64,000 nt of DNA from Ancistrus triradiatus (taxonomy: Eukaryota; Chordata; Actinopteri; Siluriformes; Loricariidae), in contig JAJAGP010000223.1 of the NCBI GenBank assembly GCA_025084515.1, positions 376,001-440,000 on the forward strand. The letters are read 5' to 3'. Positions 23,818 through 35,259 of the stretch are shown here, in pieces. How positions within the stretch are numbered: position 1 is the first letter of the stretch; every line of letters starts with the position of its first letter. Both the position numbers and the translations under genes were made by a program. The notes under the pieces were generated by a model. The model saw nothing but the letters and a program-made list of their open reading frames with translations, did not search any database and was not told the origin of the DNA.

Positions 23818-24240
23818 AGAACCTTTGGTTATAGAACTGGTATCTTTGGCATTAAAACTAGAAACGTTGGTTATAGAATTGGTATCTTTGGTACAAAATA
23901 TAATATTTGGTTATGGAACTGGAACTTTTGGTACTAGAACTACAACTTTTGATTATAGAACTGGTACCTGTAGCACTAGAACTGGAACTTTTGGTCATAA
24001 AACTGGAACTTTTAGCACTAGAATTGGAAATTTTGTTTATAGAAGTGGAACTTTTGGGACTAAAACTAGAACCTTTGTTAACAGAACTGGCTCCTTTGGC
24101 ACGACAATTAGCACTTTTGAAATTAGAACTGATACATCTGGCACTAGAACTGGAACATTTGGTTGTAGAACTGGTACTTTTGGTACTAGAACTGGAACTT
24201 TTGATAATGAAACTGGTACCTTTAGCGCTGTAACATTACT
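23818..24240 (-). repeat. 21-bp minisatellite family, block D (inverted), with a repeat-driven open frame
   Basis: Monomers of the 'ggtactagaactggaacttt' type alternate with 'ggttatagaactggtacctt', giving a visible 42-bp dimer. Because 21 is a multiple of three, all readings stay open. One plus-strand frame spans 23642-24358 and encodes a seven-residue repeat (GTRTGTF, GYRTGTF and variants), another plus-strand frame encodes ELELLVL-type repeats, and the antisense strand is open too. This is a repeat artefact, not a supported gene. Confidence 0.85.
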
Positions 24241-25397
24241 AATTGGTGCTGAACTGGGCGAGACCAGCATCTTATACTGGCACGACTGGCTGTGTGTCAG
24301 AGGGGTGGCTGGTCGGGGGATCCTTCCCTGGTGCAGGGGCAGCTGCAGGGGTTTGTAAATCCACCTGAGCATGTGTGTAGCTCTGCATTAATGGTTCAGT
24401 TCAGTTCCGTCAGAGCAGAGAATAAAGAGCAGCTCAGTAACAGACTCTGATCTGTAATTATGTGAAGCCGGCTCATCTTAATACCGGCTGTTATTACTTA
24501 TTACTCCGGCGCTCGCGTCCCGCAGACCATCTGAGCCGAGCCGTGCCGTTAGGACTCGCCGGGGTCCAGACGCCGTCGTCTGATGGCTGAAGCGAAAGCA
24601 ATCAGCGTGGGAGCTTGTAATAATTGTTCTCTCTGAACTCCATCACTCCAGCTTCATCTCTGAACGACCTTTTAATAATGCTCTTGTAGAAAGGCACACA
24701 CAGCATCGCTCTCTCTAAAGGCCACGGTTCGCCTGCTCAATTCGGGAGGCTCCACTGGGGGCGGTTCCGAGCAAACCTGACCACTGCGGCCGCCACGGCT
24801 CTGTTTAGACCAGGAAACTATTTCTGTGCTTAAGGAGTGAAATATTTCCATCGGAAGATGTTGAGATATGTCCGAATAATTTTTGTATTTATTATTGATC
24901 CCTGATTTTGGTTATTTTCATAATAACGAGGTTCATGGTAACTCCTGTGATGGCGTCGGTACAGGCCGGAGTTTAGCTCTCAGATGCTGTGGCGCTATAA
25001 ATCCAATCCCGACACACTTATAATTCAATCAGCCGCCGCCATCGAGCCGCAAATCACACGTCCGAGCTCAGGCTCTTCTACTCCGACACGCCGAATTGGC
25101 TCGGGACCAAATCTAAATGGTGCAGCTCGAGTGCCTCGTCCGTCTGGGGTCAAACCGCGGTGAGGCAGAAGCTCTCAGAGAAGAGAAAGAAAGATTTATA
25201 ACCCCGAGATCTCAACTCTAAACTGTAACGAGATGGGTTTAATCCAAAACAGAACAGGATATGGTGTGAAAAACAGAAATCAGATCACAGGAACCATGTG
25301 GGGTCCAGCAGGTCCAGCAGAAGGATTAACACGAGCTAAAGGATAACAAGCATAAGAGCTAACAGTTAGCCAAGTGCTAACGAAGTGCCTGCTTATG
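24241..25397. other. Repeat-poor intronic DNA, candidate conserved non-coding segments
   Basis: 24370-25150 is balanced in composition and repeat-free. No frame with exon-like boundaries was found. Confidence 0.45.
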
Positions 25398-25575
25398 TTT
25401 TATCTTTAGCACTAAAATAACTTTTGGTTATAGAACTGGCTCCTTTGCACTAGAACTGGAACCTTTGTTTACAGAACTGGTATCTTTAGCACTGGAATTA
25501 GAACTTTTAGTTACAGAACTAGTACTTTTCATCATATAGCTTGTTCCTTTGGCACTAATATTTGGTAATAGAACT
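25398..25575 (-). repeat. 21-bp minisatellite family, block E (inverted, short)
   Basis: About eight degenerate monomers such as 'cctttgtttacagaactggt' and 'gaacttttagttacagaact' are present, in the same orientation as block D, which lies 1.2 kb upstream. It is probably a fragment of the same original array. Confidence 0.75.
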
Positions 25576-25934
25576 GCTTTCTGTACCTTTGTTCTTTGTT
25601 TTGGTTGGTATAACTTCTTCTATGTCGTCCTTCCTCTTCTTCTTCTTCTTCTTATTCTTATTCCTAATTCTGTCTATGGCTGGATGGGATATCATACCAC
25701 GTTCTTCGTTTATTACCAGTTAAATAACTTATAATTCTCGTTCTGAGTTCTATAACGAGTTTAATTCGGGTGAGTCGCGTTGTTATATGATCTGGTAAAT
25801 GGGATAGGTTTAGGATATTGAGTCTCGTAACAGAGGAGCATAAAAGAGGGGGATGTGTTTGACCTGAGAGGACGTGGTGAAAGCCGGTTGATTAATGAGA
25901 TTTTTTTTTGAGTATGTGCAGGCTGGGGGTGTAG

Positions 25935-25992
25935 CGTTTTTTAGATACTCATGGAAGGGGCTCCAAGGAAAAAAGTTTGGGGATCCTGAAAA
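25935..25992 (+). mobile_element. Transposon-end-like remnant 2
   Basis: 'ttttagatactcatggaagg' and 'ggctccaaggaaaaaagttt', then 'ggggatcctg', are homologous to 13360-13420 in the same orientation. The flanks do not match, so the shared stretch is an element end rather than part of a larger duplication. Confidence 0.45.
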
Positions 25993-27689
25993 TGGGAAAT
26001 GGTGACACTACAATAGAGCATTTTGTTTACAATTTTAAACATCTGTTTAGAGTAATTTATTTTAATTAATTTCAGATTTTGTTCTGTTGAAGTTTGAACA
26101 TGCATTGTTTTGCAATGTTTACATTTCCGAAATAAAAAAGGAACGTCTTTTATCAGACTCCCTAACACCCCTGTGTCTCCAAAACCCAGCGCCGGCTTTG
26201 AAGCCACACAAAGTCTCATTAATGATTATAAGCATAATCTCAGCCTTAATACAGGTCTGTATTTTGGTAGAACGCACATCGTCCCTCTAGCGTCACCTGT
26301 CAGGACGTTTAATCGTGACATGACGTGACGTGACACACCGACTCTGAGATCCGCTCCCTTTGACATCATTGACAGGCCGTGTCACTCGAGGTCCGCCGCA
26401 GGTCCTCCTCTGTGCTCCGACCCGAACTCCTGACGGCTCGCCTTAGGAAATTCCGCTGATGGGTTTCAGACTGGGCGGGGAGAGACTCATTAACTCAGTG
26501 CTGTCAGTATCACTGCTCTTTCTGTAAGCACCTTCGTCCTACACTTTCTGCACCGGGACGTGTTTGTTACGAATTAAAGGGCAGCGAAGGAAGGGGGCGG
26601 GTCAGATCCGCTCATCGGGAGAGGAGGGAGTTCCCGTTAAGTGATGTTAATGTGGAACCCGCACTAGATGGTGGATCAAGGCGCAGATTCACTTCTTACA
26701 TCCACAAGCGTGGAAGATTAGGTTATGGTGAGGCAAAATGGAGCCAAAAGTCTGTGGACACCCAAAAACAACATCCTTGAATGTGGGATTGATATTGGAC
26801 CATAAACCCTGGCTGACAGTTGGCATTCCAATTCATCTTAAAAGATGATAGATGGATGTAAGGTCAGGCCTGTAGCGACAAGCTCCATCAACCCTTTCTT
26901 CATGAGCTTTGTTTTGCGAGGGCAGAGCGCCCTCATATCGCGAGTATGTGCTTCTGTCATGGGTGGAGTCCCTGATCTGTGGCTTGCCCACAGACCACAG
27001 AGATCAGATTGGCATCAAGACTTGGCATCCACAACTTCTGGACTTTTATCCTCAATACCAAAGGTGACAACTTCTCCACTCTTGTTCTGATTTTGTTTGC
27101 TGGTTTTCAGCACATTGGCAGAACTCAGGCAGACTCAAACTTGTTTTTTTTAGGTTGTTGTGAGCTGACTGTGCCAGCATGCCACCCAGAAGTGGTTCAT
27201 TGGCACTAGTTTCTCCTGTTATTCTTATATACACAGAGAAAGCGTAAGGGTCAAATATTCAGACCCTGATTTTCGACTCGTTTATCCTCCTGCGTTGTTG
27301 CTCGTCCTCGTCAGCCTGCTTCATCCAAGAGCCTTAAAGGAATCTACGCTAGCTCGCTGTAAAGTCCGCATTTCAACGCCAATGCAAAACATTCGAGAGT
27401 GAGAAACACAACGCGAGAGCAAAAACAACAGACGAAAGAGCAGGTTCGGATTCTGCCTCCAGGCGACGCCTACGCTCTCTGAAGCTCCCCGAAAAAAAAC
27501 GCTCGCTCTCGAAGGTGGATGATGAAACCGTCTGATCAAACGCACGCAGGGATTTAAACCTGCAACCTCCTGCAGACGCTTTGAGGGGGGCATTGAAAAG
27601 GGCACATTCTGTGCCAATCCATAAACTTCGCAGACCAGTGCCCATCATAATCACGGACACCTGGTCAGATCTTTAGACCAGTCCTTTAC
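25993..27689. other. Intronic DNA without supported gene
   Basis: 26290-26680 is repeat-poor and moderately CpG-rich. 26840-27240 may be decayed transposon interior but gives no recognisable peptide. The antisense frames at 27321-27660 show no domain. Confidence 0.45.
26738..26830 (+). mobile_element. Possible solo end of a fish DNA transposon
   Basis: 'ggagccaaaagtctgtggac' plus 'accc' is close to the 'ggccaaaagtatgtggacac' end of an abundant fish element. The following 80 bp keep a weak resemblance ('attgatattgg'). No partner end was found. Confidence 0.35.
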
Positions 27690-28205
27690 TGTCGGATTAA
27701 GGTCCAGACTTTGACTTTCCAAAACATTAACTTTATTCATCTGTAACTGCATAACAGGCCCAAATACTACCACCACCATGTTTCACAGATTGCATAAGGT
27801 TCTTATGTTGGACTGCAGAAACAACACTTATTTTAACTCATTTAAACCAAAGAAAGTCGACAACATGTTTTCAAAAAACATTCGTGATTGTATTTGTGAT
27901 CTTTATCAAACTACAACCTGGAAAAAATGTTCTTTTTGGAGAGGAATAGCTCTGCTTTTATAACCTTTTTGTAACCCATTGTTCTCCCTGGACTCATGTA
28001 CATTAATAACCACTGTGAGAGGCTTTTAGTTGCTTAGAAGTTACCTCGTTTCCTTTGTGTCCTTGAGGTGAGTTTCCTCTATTTGTACAGTCTGTCTGAT
28101 TGTGGATTGGGGCAGTCCAAGCACTTTGGAGATGGTTTTGTAATCTTTTCTGTTTTTTCTGAGCTCCTCTGTCGGTGCCCTGATACACTTCCAAAATCGG
28201 GGGAT
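27690..28205 (-). mobile_element. Tc1/mariner-like transposase relic, copy 2
   Basis: This copy is homologous to the relic at 7.7 kb, in the same orientation and with the same left boundary sequence. The minus strand encodes VKHGGGSIW near 27770-27795. Further blocks match copy 1 around 28018-28045 and 28085-28145. The right end ('ccctgatacacttccaaaa', 28178-28196) matches the region that often encodes the start of the fish transposase. The frame is destroyed by indels. It lies in the proposed first intron. Confidence 0.6.
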
Positions 28206-28865
28206 AAACGAGGCTCAGACCGGGGTCTGTGTGCTCACACGTCTGACCCTGATCCTGCGTTACATTCATACCTGTCTACTAGTGAAGAGAAACGGCGTTA
28301 AGCTGCTGTACTTATGTTCCTGTCATTCCATAATCCGCCTCAGGGCTCGACATCTCTGTTTCTGCAAAAGCATCATTTCTCTCTTTTTTTCTCTTCCTCT
28401 TTCTCGTAAAGCCCGGGGACCGAGAGGCTCAGGAACCGGCACTGGAAGCAGCACAGACACAGATATTTGCTCTAAGAGCAGGTTTTATAACAGGTGAGAA
28501 TAATGGGCCGTGACATTATACCGAACGGCGTACCTGTCAAATCGAGAGGATCCGAAGCCCGAAGGAGCGCCGGCGTAATTATTTAAGGCTGCCACACGCG
28601 ACGCCTCGTTCGTGTTTTTACAACAAATCTTGCCTCTGAGAAAGAACGGCAAAAAAAAAAAACAGAGAGAGAGATTATACAGGCTCAGGCTTTGTTACAG
28701 GCTAAAGATTATGCACAACAACAATCACTTAGCAGCTCGCTCACAGCAACGACAACAACGTCCTCTCGATTTTCTAAATGAATTCAGTTTCTGTGCAGAA
28801 ACAAACACAACAAAAACTCTAGCAGCTCGTCTGGAAAGAGGCCAAAACTTTAGCACCGCAAAAAA

Positions 28866-29750
28866 TTTCGTGTGGAACGTGGTGTGGATGAAAATAATGA
28901 TTTCGAAAAGACGGCCAGACAAAATGGGAACTTAAAAAATGAAAATGGGAACTTCAAGTAAAGGAATAAAATGAGGCATTTAAAAAGACAAAAAAAAAAC
29001 CCAGCTTTTAGAAGTGCTTCACTTTTGACTACTTGTTTTTGTCCCTTTTTCTTTTGAAATGCTTTTGTACTATATTTCCTTTTTAGTGTCTGTTTTTGTC
29101 TTTGGTTCTTGTTACATTTACATTTACAGCATTTAGCAGACGCCCTTATCCAGAGCGACTTACAGTTGATACAGTCTTACAATCAATTGTGGGTTAAGGG
29201 TCTTGCTCAAGGACCCAACAATGGCAACTTGGCAGAGGTGGGATTTGAACCCTGGACCTTTTGGTCCAGAGTCCAGTACCTTAACCGCTAGGCTACCACA
29301 GTCCCACTTGTTTTTGATCCCACATGGTTTATAAAGTGTCTCTTTAAGCAAAGACTTTTAAAGGCTTGTTTTAGTTTTTTCCATGTTATGAAGTAGTAAT
29401 ATTTGTTGTTTTCTTTTTTCTTTTTCTTTTTTGTTTATTTACTGTCACTTTTGTCCCCACCATTTTTAGCCACTTGTTTTTTTTGTCTACACTGGATTTT
29501 AAAGATCCTGTGTTTATATCCATCACTTTCTGAAGCCTCCTTTTTTACATTGACCTTTTTAAACTTCTCGTTTATGTCTTATCTACTTTTTAAGATATCT
29601 TCATAGCTTCCAGTTTTTGTTCCCAGTACTTTTTGAAATTCCTGTTCTTGTCACCACGGTATTTAGAAGCACGCTTGTTTGTCCCTGACACTTTTTAACA
29701 GCATGTTTTTGTGCCCCCAATCTTTTGAAGTAACCCAATAGTTACAGAAA
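28866..29750 (+). repeat. T-rich duplicated unit, copy A
   Basis: The copy starts with 'ggtgtggatgaaaataatga' and continues as degenerate 'cacttttt...cttgtttttgtccc' repeats. It shares ordered landmarks with copy B at 30.97 kb, including 'aggaataaaat', 'gaagt(a/t)gtaat' plus 'gttgttttc', and 'ttttttgtctacactg(g/c)atttta'. Unlike copy B it is split by a dispersed repeat at 29109-29310. Confidence 0.75.
29109..29310 (+). mobile_element. Ubiquitous teleost dispersed repeat ('tttacatttacagcattta' type)
   Basis: The sequence 'catttacatttacagcattt' leads into 'agcagacgcccttatccaga', then 'cagaggtgggatttgaaccc' and 'aaccgctaggctaccaca'. This is a well-known fish dispersed repeat of about 200 bp with a tRNA-like looking 3' half. 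I do not assign it to a class. It sits inside one copy of the T-rich duplication. Confidence 0.7.
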
Positions 29751-30969
29751 TGACTGACTCAGTCCTCACTCAGTCTGGAGTGCCTCCTCGGATTTTGTCC
29801 TTGCCACTTTGTTTGTGTTTAAAGTGCCTGTCTCGGTTGTTACCTTTTCTTAAAGTGCTTGTTGTAGTTTCCACCACTTTTTGCATCGTGTCCTTTTTTG
29901 CTGCTCACCACTTAAAATGATTTGTTATCGTCACTTTATGAAATGGCTCTGAGAGTCTGAGTTCGAACCCTGGGCCGGTGCGGGGGGTGTGCTTACGGAG
30001 CCCTGTGTTAGACACCCGTCCTTTCCTGGGTAACCTTCTGCCTTTTACAGTGTCTCTTTCTGACTGTTGATCCTGTTTTTGTTTTTACCACAAAGTTTAA
30101 GCTTAGAGGTCAGATTTTTGTAGTTTTTTGATGTTTGTGTCCCCACCTGTTTTTAAAATTCTTACAACTTTTTAAAATGAAAGGACTTTTAATTGCTGCT
30201 TTCCTACAGAAACACTTTTTATAATGGTTATAATGGTTAATAATGGCCCAACGTTTTTGTGTTCTCCTTTCAGTCATGACTGAAGCTAACTGTAGGAAAG
30301 CTGCATTATTTACCAGCTACAAGTCACCACTGGTGAGCCCTTTGCTCTCTGAAGGCCTCCGTTCTTGTTTTTCGGGTTCTTTCTGATGGAAATCATATCT
30401 GGCTCATTAGCCGTTCTCTTATTCGCCTAATTCCGCTCCGCGTCGCTGCGGCCTCTCGAGACTCGGAGGCGTCTTTTGCATCTTTTGATGCCTCTGGTGT
30501 TCCTCCGGACGCTTTTATGTCCGTCTGGCCTGCATAAGTAAGTGCCCCTCTATTAATAAAGCTCTGAGCTGTCCTAGTTTGCTCAGCCTAATGAGCAGCC
30601 TCTTGATCTTCTCATTTACATCCTGATTAGATTAGCTCGGATTTGTCCTACACGGCCTCGCTTCTGATTCCTTTTTTTTTCAGCGGAAACGTCGGCGAGG
30701 CGGAACAATTAGGCCGCAGTTAGAGCGGATGGGAATTTGACGGCGATTTAAGGAGCTGCGAGGGGGTTAGTGAGGCGCTAATCACACCGACGGTTTGTGT
30801 TTATGAGCCTCCGTACTCGCCTGCTAAGACAAATTAGGGTTTTTCACGTAAACGCTCTCTATGTCCAAAAATTGCACTCGCTTCGTGATTCTAAAGACCT
30901 CACCTCAACATCCTGCATCCTGCCTAAAAATGAGAGAAGTGCTTGTTTTTGGGACTTGATTTTGCCTTT

Positions 30970-31525
30970 CTAAATATGGTAGAAAGTGGTGTGGATGAAA
31001 ATAATCATTTCAAAAGACTTTAGGACAAAAGTGGAACACAAAAATGGGATCTTCAGGAACTAAAAGGAATAAAATCGGGAATTTACAAAGTGCTCCAGTT
31101 GTAACTACATTTTTTTTGCCCTTTTTTCTTCTGAAACGCTTTGGCATTTACTTTTTGCCGTTTGGTTTTGTCCCAAGTCCCAAGTTTTATAAATATATAA
31201 TATATAAATATATAAATATATTTGTTTCCGCCACGTGCTGAAGTTGTAATAGTTGTTGTTTTCGCACTTTTTAAAATGTCTGATTTTATCATCTTCACTC
31301 TTCTCCCCGCCATATTTAGCCTCTTGTTTTTTTGTCTACACTGCATTTTAATACGCCTGTCCTTTTTGGCATTCACTTTTTAACTTGTTGTTTTTGCCTG
31401 GAATGACATGTCTACATTTTAAGATGCCTGTTTTAAACAGATTTTGTCCTTGCCACTTTTTTGAGTGTCCCTTTATGATACCATCTTTTTTAAACCTCCA
31501 GCACTTTCTGGTTTTTCTGTTTCTT
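30970..31525 (+). repeat. T-rich duplicated unit, copy B
   Basis: This is homologous to 28866-29750 in the same order and orientation, about 2.1 kb downstream. The landmark 'ttgtctacactgcatttta' lies near 31336-31352. The dispersed repeat present in copy A is absent at the equivalent point, where a short (TATAAA)-rich run (31187-31222) lies instead. No coding potential was seen. Confidence 0.75.
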
Positions 31526-33009
31526 GTCCCCATGACTCCACATTTTGCTACCTGAGTTTAAATAGTGGACGTGTAACACGCAGGTGCTCGCGTTCATTAA
31601 CGCTCTGACTGTGAGCAAAGAGTGTTACGGATGGAACGACAAACCGAGTGCGGTTGTTTGTGTCATAAAGGCTTCTGCATTATGGCTTCTGATCCGGTAA
31701 TAGTGCGGTTGAGGTTTAGTTTAATGTTCTCTAAGGAATGAGGAATCCACCACAGTGCCACGTTTAGGAGTGCCCCAAGTCTGGAGCGTTTCCTTAACGT
31801 CCTCCTGTTTGTAGTGCAGAATCCCTGTTACACTTATGATAATGAGAGACGGAGTGCGTGGGCACAGCTGCTGGCGTTGCTGATAGATACGACTGATTGT
31901 GTCTGAGGGAGGCAGTCCGGTCGCTGGATCATCCTCTGACTCTTCTTCTTCTTGTTTAAAGGTAAACCTCTATTTTTAGAAGACATTGCAGTTCGGTTAT
32001 ATAACGAGTCTGCCCCTGATTTCCCCCCTGTAATTATTTTAAAGGCCGGATCTAAGCTTTGCATTTCAATGCCATTTCCATGTTGAACGGCTCTGTGGGG
32101 AAGCCAGACCGGTCCTGCAGCGTCCGCTCGATTTATCAAAGGCCTACGACTCTCAGTCATCATTTAAAGCCCTCCAAGGTGCAGCAACCTTTTGCCAGGG
32201 GTTGGGCGACACGGTGACTGAAAAGAAGCCTGACCTTTTTAGGTACTTAGTCCCAGTGGGCTGTCAATTAGCTCGGGCGAAGCGGAGAGCGCCAACAAAG
32301 CTCACCTGGAGAATCACAAATGCCTTTTTCCTCCAATAATGAATATGTTCTGTATAGGAAGCGGCGGCTTTAATAATGACCCCACGTTCACGTTCGGCAC
32401 AAAATCGGAACGTCAGAGCGTCTAAATTTCCCTCTGAAAGCAACGCGGCGTCGGTCGATTTGAAACGGAAAAGCGTTTGACATGTTTTCGGGACCCGGCT
32501 CGATAATGCGCCGCACGTTTTAATCTCTGCCAGAGCTCTATAAAAATAAGGAACCGTCTGTGAATGCCAAATCGCTCTGCAAATCACGTCTGGATTTAAG
32601 GCGCTTTCAGACGTTTCGGATGCCCGCGTTTCCCTGCTTCGGATCCTCGCGCGCTTCGGACGTAATTATGTGGAGACGAGAGAATAAACAGAGCTAAATT
32701 TGATCGGCGGAAGACGGCGCTCTCTTTGTGCGCAGACTTGTTTATTTGATTTTAGTCGACTTTGTGCTGGCAGGCAGAGCCGCTGACAGTCACGGCGTGT
32801 AAACACAAAGTTAGATGTTTTATCTGCTTCGGTCCGCTCCGCTCAATTTATTCACGCGCTCCTAAATCCCTGATGGCGCATCTGCAGTGCGGGACCAGAC
32901 TCAAAACTGTAGCTTCTAATCACAACACGTTATGCATTGGCCCTTTTCGATAACCAGACTGTAGGAGCCCCTGTCTTGCGTAAGATGTCCATAAAAATGT
33001 CACTCTATA

Positions 33010-33040
<31 letters not shown>

Positions 33041-33294
33041 TCCCGCCCCACAGCTTGGTTTCCAGTTAGTGTGAGTTTGTCATGTTCCTTTTGGCTCTAG
33101 GTTATGTCATTAACCAATTCGGTATTTATGCGCAAACAGATCCGCATTTAGTTCCAGGGATCCTGGCGTAACCGGTGCTCCTTCTCGTTAGTCAGGAGTG
33201 TGATGTGATTCCTCAGAGGGCTTCACGATCCTTCCCTGTTTAATTAAAAACCAGTGCAATTAACAGTTTACATGATGCACTAGTCCAGATCCTC
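31526..33294. other. Repeat-poor intronic DNA
   Basis: 32160-32950 is repeat-free with CpG-bearing stretches, a candidate conserved non-coding region. Antisense frames of 107-109 codons here lack domains and splice context. Confidence 0.45.
33006..33042 (+). repeat. (AAT)n microsatellite
   Basis: 'taatagtaataataataata' and further uninterrupted aat units. Confidence 0.9.
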
Positions 33295-33965
33295 TGATTG
33301 TGCTCTGCGCTGCCTCTAGTGGATGTGAGATGCTCTGCAACGTGTCGCCGCCTTCCAGGATCAAACCTCTGATGCGTCATGTACCTTATTTTGTTTACAG
33401 ATCTGATGGAGGTTGGTACGTTCTCCACATACATTTGAGTTCCTCCTACCTTCTGAAAACTTACTGCAATGCTGCTCTCTATCGCCCCCCGTGGAGGCGT
33501 TATGGTCTGCAGTTTATTCTTAGTAGAGAAAGTTGTCATGTCTTAGTAAGGCCCGACCCAGATGCTTCCATCTATATATGTGAAGTTTGGTATGTTGTCC
33601 TTAGACCTCCTAGTTTCCTCCTATCTTATAAAAAAAAGCCGTAGCGCTGCTCTATATCGCCCCAAGTGGACACTTTATTCCCTGTGATTTATTCTTAGTA
33701 GATAAAGTTCTAATGTCTTAGGAATGCACGACTCAGGTTCTTCTTCCGGCATTTCTTCTGCCTCCACGTGTGGAGTTTGGTATGTTCTCCTTAGTTATCT
33801 TAGTTTCCTTCTGAGAACAAGCTGTGATGCTGCTCTGTATCGCCCCCGAGTGGAGGCGTGATGCCTTGCAACGTCTCACTCTCTTCTTCTTCATGTGTGG
33901 TTCTCCTACCCAGCTCCATGTGTGGTTTGGTATGTTCTCCCTATGCCCCCTAGCTCCCTCCCACT
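33295..33965 (+). repeat. Diverged tandem repeat of about 175 bp
   Basis: Four partial monomers are present. 'ttggta(c/t)gtt(c/g)tcc' falls at 33413, 33587, 33777 and 33927. 'atcgccc' followed by 'gtgga' falls at 33481, 33656 and 33839. Spacings are therefore 150-190 bp. Each unit carries 'gctgctct.tatcgcccc' and a 'cctcctagtttcctcc'-like pyrimidine block. A first partial monomer begins near 33300 ('gctctgcgctgcctctagtg'). Confidence 0.75.
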
Positions 33966-34784
33966 CCACAATAGCATACTGTGAACAATGCGCTGAAGCC
34001 TGTCAGGAAACAGAAACAAAATTTTGGCCTGTGCAAAATTTTCTGCATTTATTGTTTAAAGAATCGAGTTTTTAGACAAAGCAGTGATGCTGCGTGGTCG
34101 AGCCGTTTTAATCTGCCGTTTAATTCCACTTGGGATTTCTGTGTCTCGCACGTTTTGCTCGTCCATCACGGCTCCTCTGGCGTTGCTCAGGTCAGTCCTA
34201 CTGCTTGCTCTTGCCAGGGGGAAAAAGTGCCGAGCGAGTCGAAGTCGTGCTCGAGGTGCATGCAGGAGGACTTGTCAGGTTTGATTTATGAACTGTAAGT
34301 CTTTCTCTGACTGCTGGTAACCTGTCAGTCCAGACAAAATGGATGAGCCTCATAGCTCAGTGCATCGTGATTGGCTTTTTTGTCTGTTTTTTTTTCCCGG
34401 GATGCAGAAATCAGCTGCCCGTCCTCATCTAACGTCAAGTCTCGATAAATTCAGCTCTGCGAGTAAAACAGACTCGTTTCTGTCTAGAGTTAGTCATCAT
34501 TGATGCTCAATAGTGCACATATTGTGTAAGACTCACTTTTTCAGTGCTCGTCCTTGTGCATTTGTGTATCTGGAGAACCTACCACCTCACAAACTGTGAA
34601 ATCTGGCAACCCAGTCATGTCTCTGTGGACTGAAAACATGCGATTTAACAAGCCGTTTAGATTTGGCTTGGTTTTATGCGTCTCTTTAGAATAATCCTGC
34701 ACGTCATTTGAATAGCTCCGCCCACAACCACCCTGTTGTTGCTGCACAAATCGTGCATTGAATATCTGAGAGAGTCATTTTTAT
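33966..34784. other. Intronic DNA without supported gene
   Basis: No gene was recognised. 'atctggcaacccag' at about 34600 recalls one end of the MITE family at 39.0 and 47.7 kb, without a partner. Confidence 0.45.
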
Positions 34785-35005
34785 TTTGATCCAACGTTGC
34801 AACTACAGTCAGCAAAATCCTGAAGGTGTGTGGAGATCTGAATGTGTACGATTCATTAAAGAGAAGAGTCAATTCAGATTTGATTCCCTAAGGGTTAGGA
34901 GTCGAACTTATAATACGGAGTCGATTCCTGATGGAATCGGAATCACCTCACATTCAGGACGTACGGTGACGTTACGTTACCAGCGAAAGCTCTATAAACC
35001 CCCAG
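34785..35005 (+). repeat. 'gagtcgattcctgatggaat' dispersed repeat, copy 1
   Basis: It contains 'aagagtcaattcagattt', 'gagtcgattcctgatggaat' and 'ctcacattcaggacgtacgg'. It aligns with copy 2 about 0.45 kb downstream in the same order and orientation. Confidence 0.55.
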
Positions 35006-35259
35006 TTATTTAACGTGAACTTTAAATGTCCTTAATCCAACACAATTAAGCTTACAATGTCATTTAATGGTTAAGGAAACAATTTCGATCACTGAGAGTA
35101 TTTTGGAGATGTTAACCATGTACAACAGCAAGAGTAAAACCTCCACTCATACGATCAGTCTTGTAACAGGGATGGAAACGTCACCGCTGAAATGTTTTAT
35201 ACGCAGACAGCTGGCTGTGATAATGATGTAACAGTGACCTCTTTATTTATTAGCACCTG

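Noticed and set aside
23642..24358. 238-codon open frame as a novel repeat protein
   Set aside because: It is generated by a 21-bp minisatellite. Another plus-strand frame and the antisense strand are also open, and the repeat occurs elsewhere without a maintained frame.
29221..29300. tRNA-like 'gggatttgaaccctgga' segment
   Set aside because: It lacks acceptor and D stems and is part of a dispersed repeat seen also at 63.5 and 44.0 kb.
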